This document shows positions 14,712 through 15,083 of a stretch of DNA of 15,083 bases, one piece after another. The stretch is from Sergeia podlipaevii (Eukaryota; Euglenozoa; Kinetoplastea; Trypanosomatida; Trypanosomatidae): contig JASANZ010001782.1 of NCBI GenBank assembly GCA_030849805.1, positions 1 to 15,083 on the forward strand, in the 5' to 3' direction. Position 1 is the first letter of the stretch. Each line of letters starts with the position of its first letter. Below the pieces are notes generated by a model. It searched no databases. It saw only the letters and a list, made by a program, of their open reading frames with translations, and was not told the origin of the DNA. A program made the translations under genes and the position numbers.

Positions 14712-15083
14712 CAATATACTTGTGCTTCCCTTGATATCTTGGCAATGATACTCCTACTGCTGTACGCGTGTCTGTGTGTGTGTGAGATAGAGACTATTGC
14801 TTTACTTGCACCTGCCTCCTTGGTGTAGCATAAGGAACAGAGCATGAAACTTGAGGGAGTATTGTCGCTGAAGCAAACATACTAGTAGAACCATCTTTGC
14901 ACCGGATCTGCGGTTATAGCCGCATTATGCGAGGCTGTCCATGTCACAATGGAGCAACCTCAGCTCCCATAAAGGAACACCACTTCAAGTACTTGCAACC
15001 ACAGAGAAAAGAAATTGTGAAATCACATTCGCTCTACATGGAAAAGCTAGAGTCTTACTGTGGCTGCTTTTCTTTGAGTTTCG
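14712..15083 (+). other. Probable 5' region of the next gene, cut by the window edge
   Basis: This stretch is less AT-rich than the spacer before it. Short ATG-started frames occur at 14745 (27 residues, hydrophobic), 14844 (13 residues) and 14952 (7 residues). Two overlapping frames stay open to the end, from ATG 14927 (52 full codons; begins MRGCPCHNG) and from ATG 14941 (47 full codons; begins MSQWSNLSS). Neither was recognised, and which one is coding, if any, cannot be decided. A small inverted repeat TGCGG...CCGCA sits at 14909-14924. Confidence 0.3.

Noticed and set aside
14396..14734. Open frame of about 112 residues near the right end
   Set aside because: It crosses long T-, A- and C-runs and gives Phe/Lys/Pro homopolymers with no domain.
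14905..14945. Possible tRNA-like hairpin around the TGCGG/CCGCA inverted repeat
   Set aside because: No D-arm, T-arm or acceptor stem can be folded around it on either strand, so it is only a short hairpin.

Overview
The window is almost certainly nuclear DNA of a trypanosomatid protist (Kinetoplastea). All seven convincing genes lie on the + strand and no coding sequence has an intron. They are separated by AT-rich intergenic stretches full of T-runs, C-runs and simple repeats. Six of the seven have a long pyrimidine tract followed by an AG just upstream of the start codon, the expected layout for spliced-leader trans-splicing within one polycistronic unit. Two genes carry the amastin signature, a family known essentially from trypanosomatids. 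The genus cannot be fixed from sequence alone. The AT-rich spacers and moderate-GC coding sequence look unlike typical Leishmania major-type composition, and a kynurenine 3-monooxygenase may help place the organism.

Layout from left to right: (1) an RRM plus R3H-like RNA-binding protein (433-1926). (2) A divergent serine/threonine protein kinase (3009-4184) with altered HRD and DFG motifs but intact catalytic residues. (3) A kynurenine 3-monooxygenase-type flavoprotein (4622-6202) whose N-terminus is missing. Its reading frame runs back to a single N at 4620 that directly follows a C-run and pyrimidine tract, so an assembly gap probably removed the splice acceptor, start codon and FAD-binding GxGxxG segment. 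(4) A protein combining N-terminal RG repeats, a C4HC3 PHD finger and a GNAT-type acetyltransferase domain (6959-8920). (5) A protein with a mitochondrial-type N-terminus, a J-domain-like HPD segment and a possible DUF4460/DUF4461 (TCAIM-like) architecture (9372-11144), preceded by two short overlapping upstream reading frames. (6, 7) Two divergent amastin-family four-pass surface proteins (11624-12196 and 13211-13744). The last about 370 bases follow a very strong splice-acceptor signal and probably begin an eighth gene that is cut by the window edge.

The genes do not form one pathway; this is normal for trypanosomatid directional clusters, where transcription is shared and control acts through UTRs. 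The items most worth a second look are the PHD-GNAT-RG protein, the J-like protein with overlapping start codons, the atypical kinase, the broken or gapped monooxygenase, and the sense-strand-only poly(C) tracts. No tRNA, rRNA, CRISPR, transposon or virus sequence was recognised.
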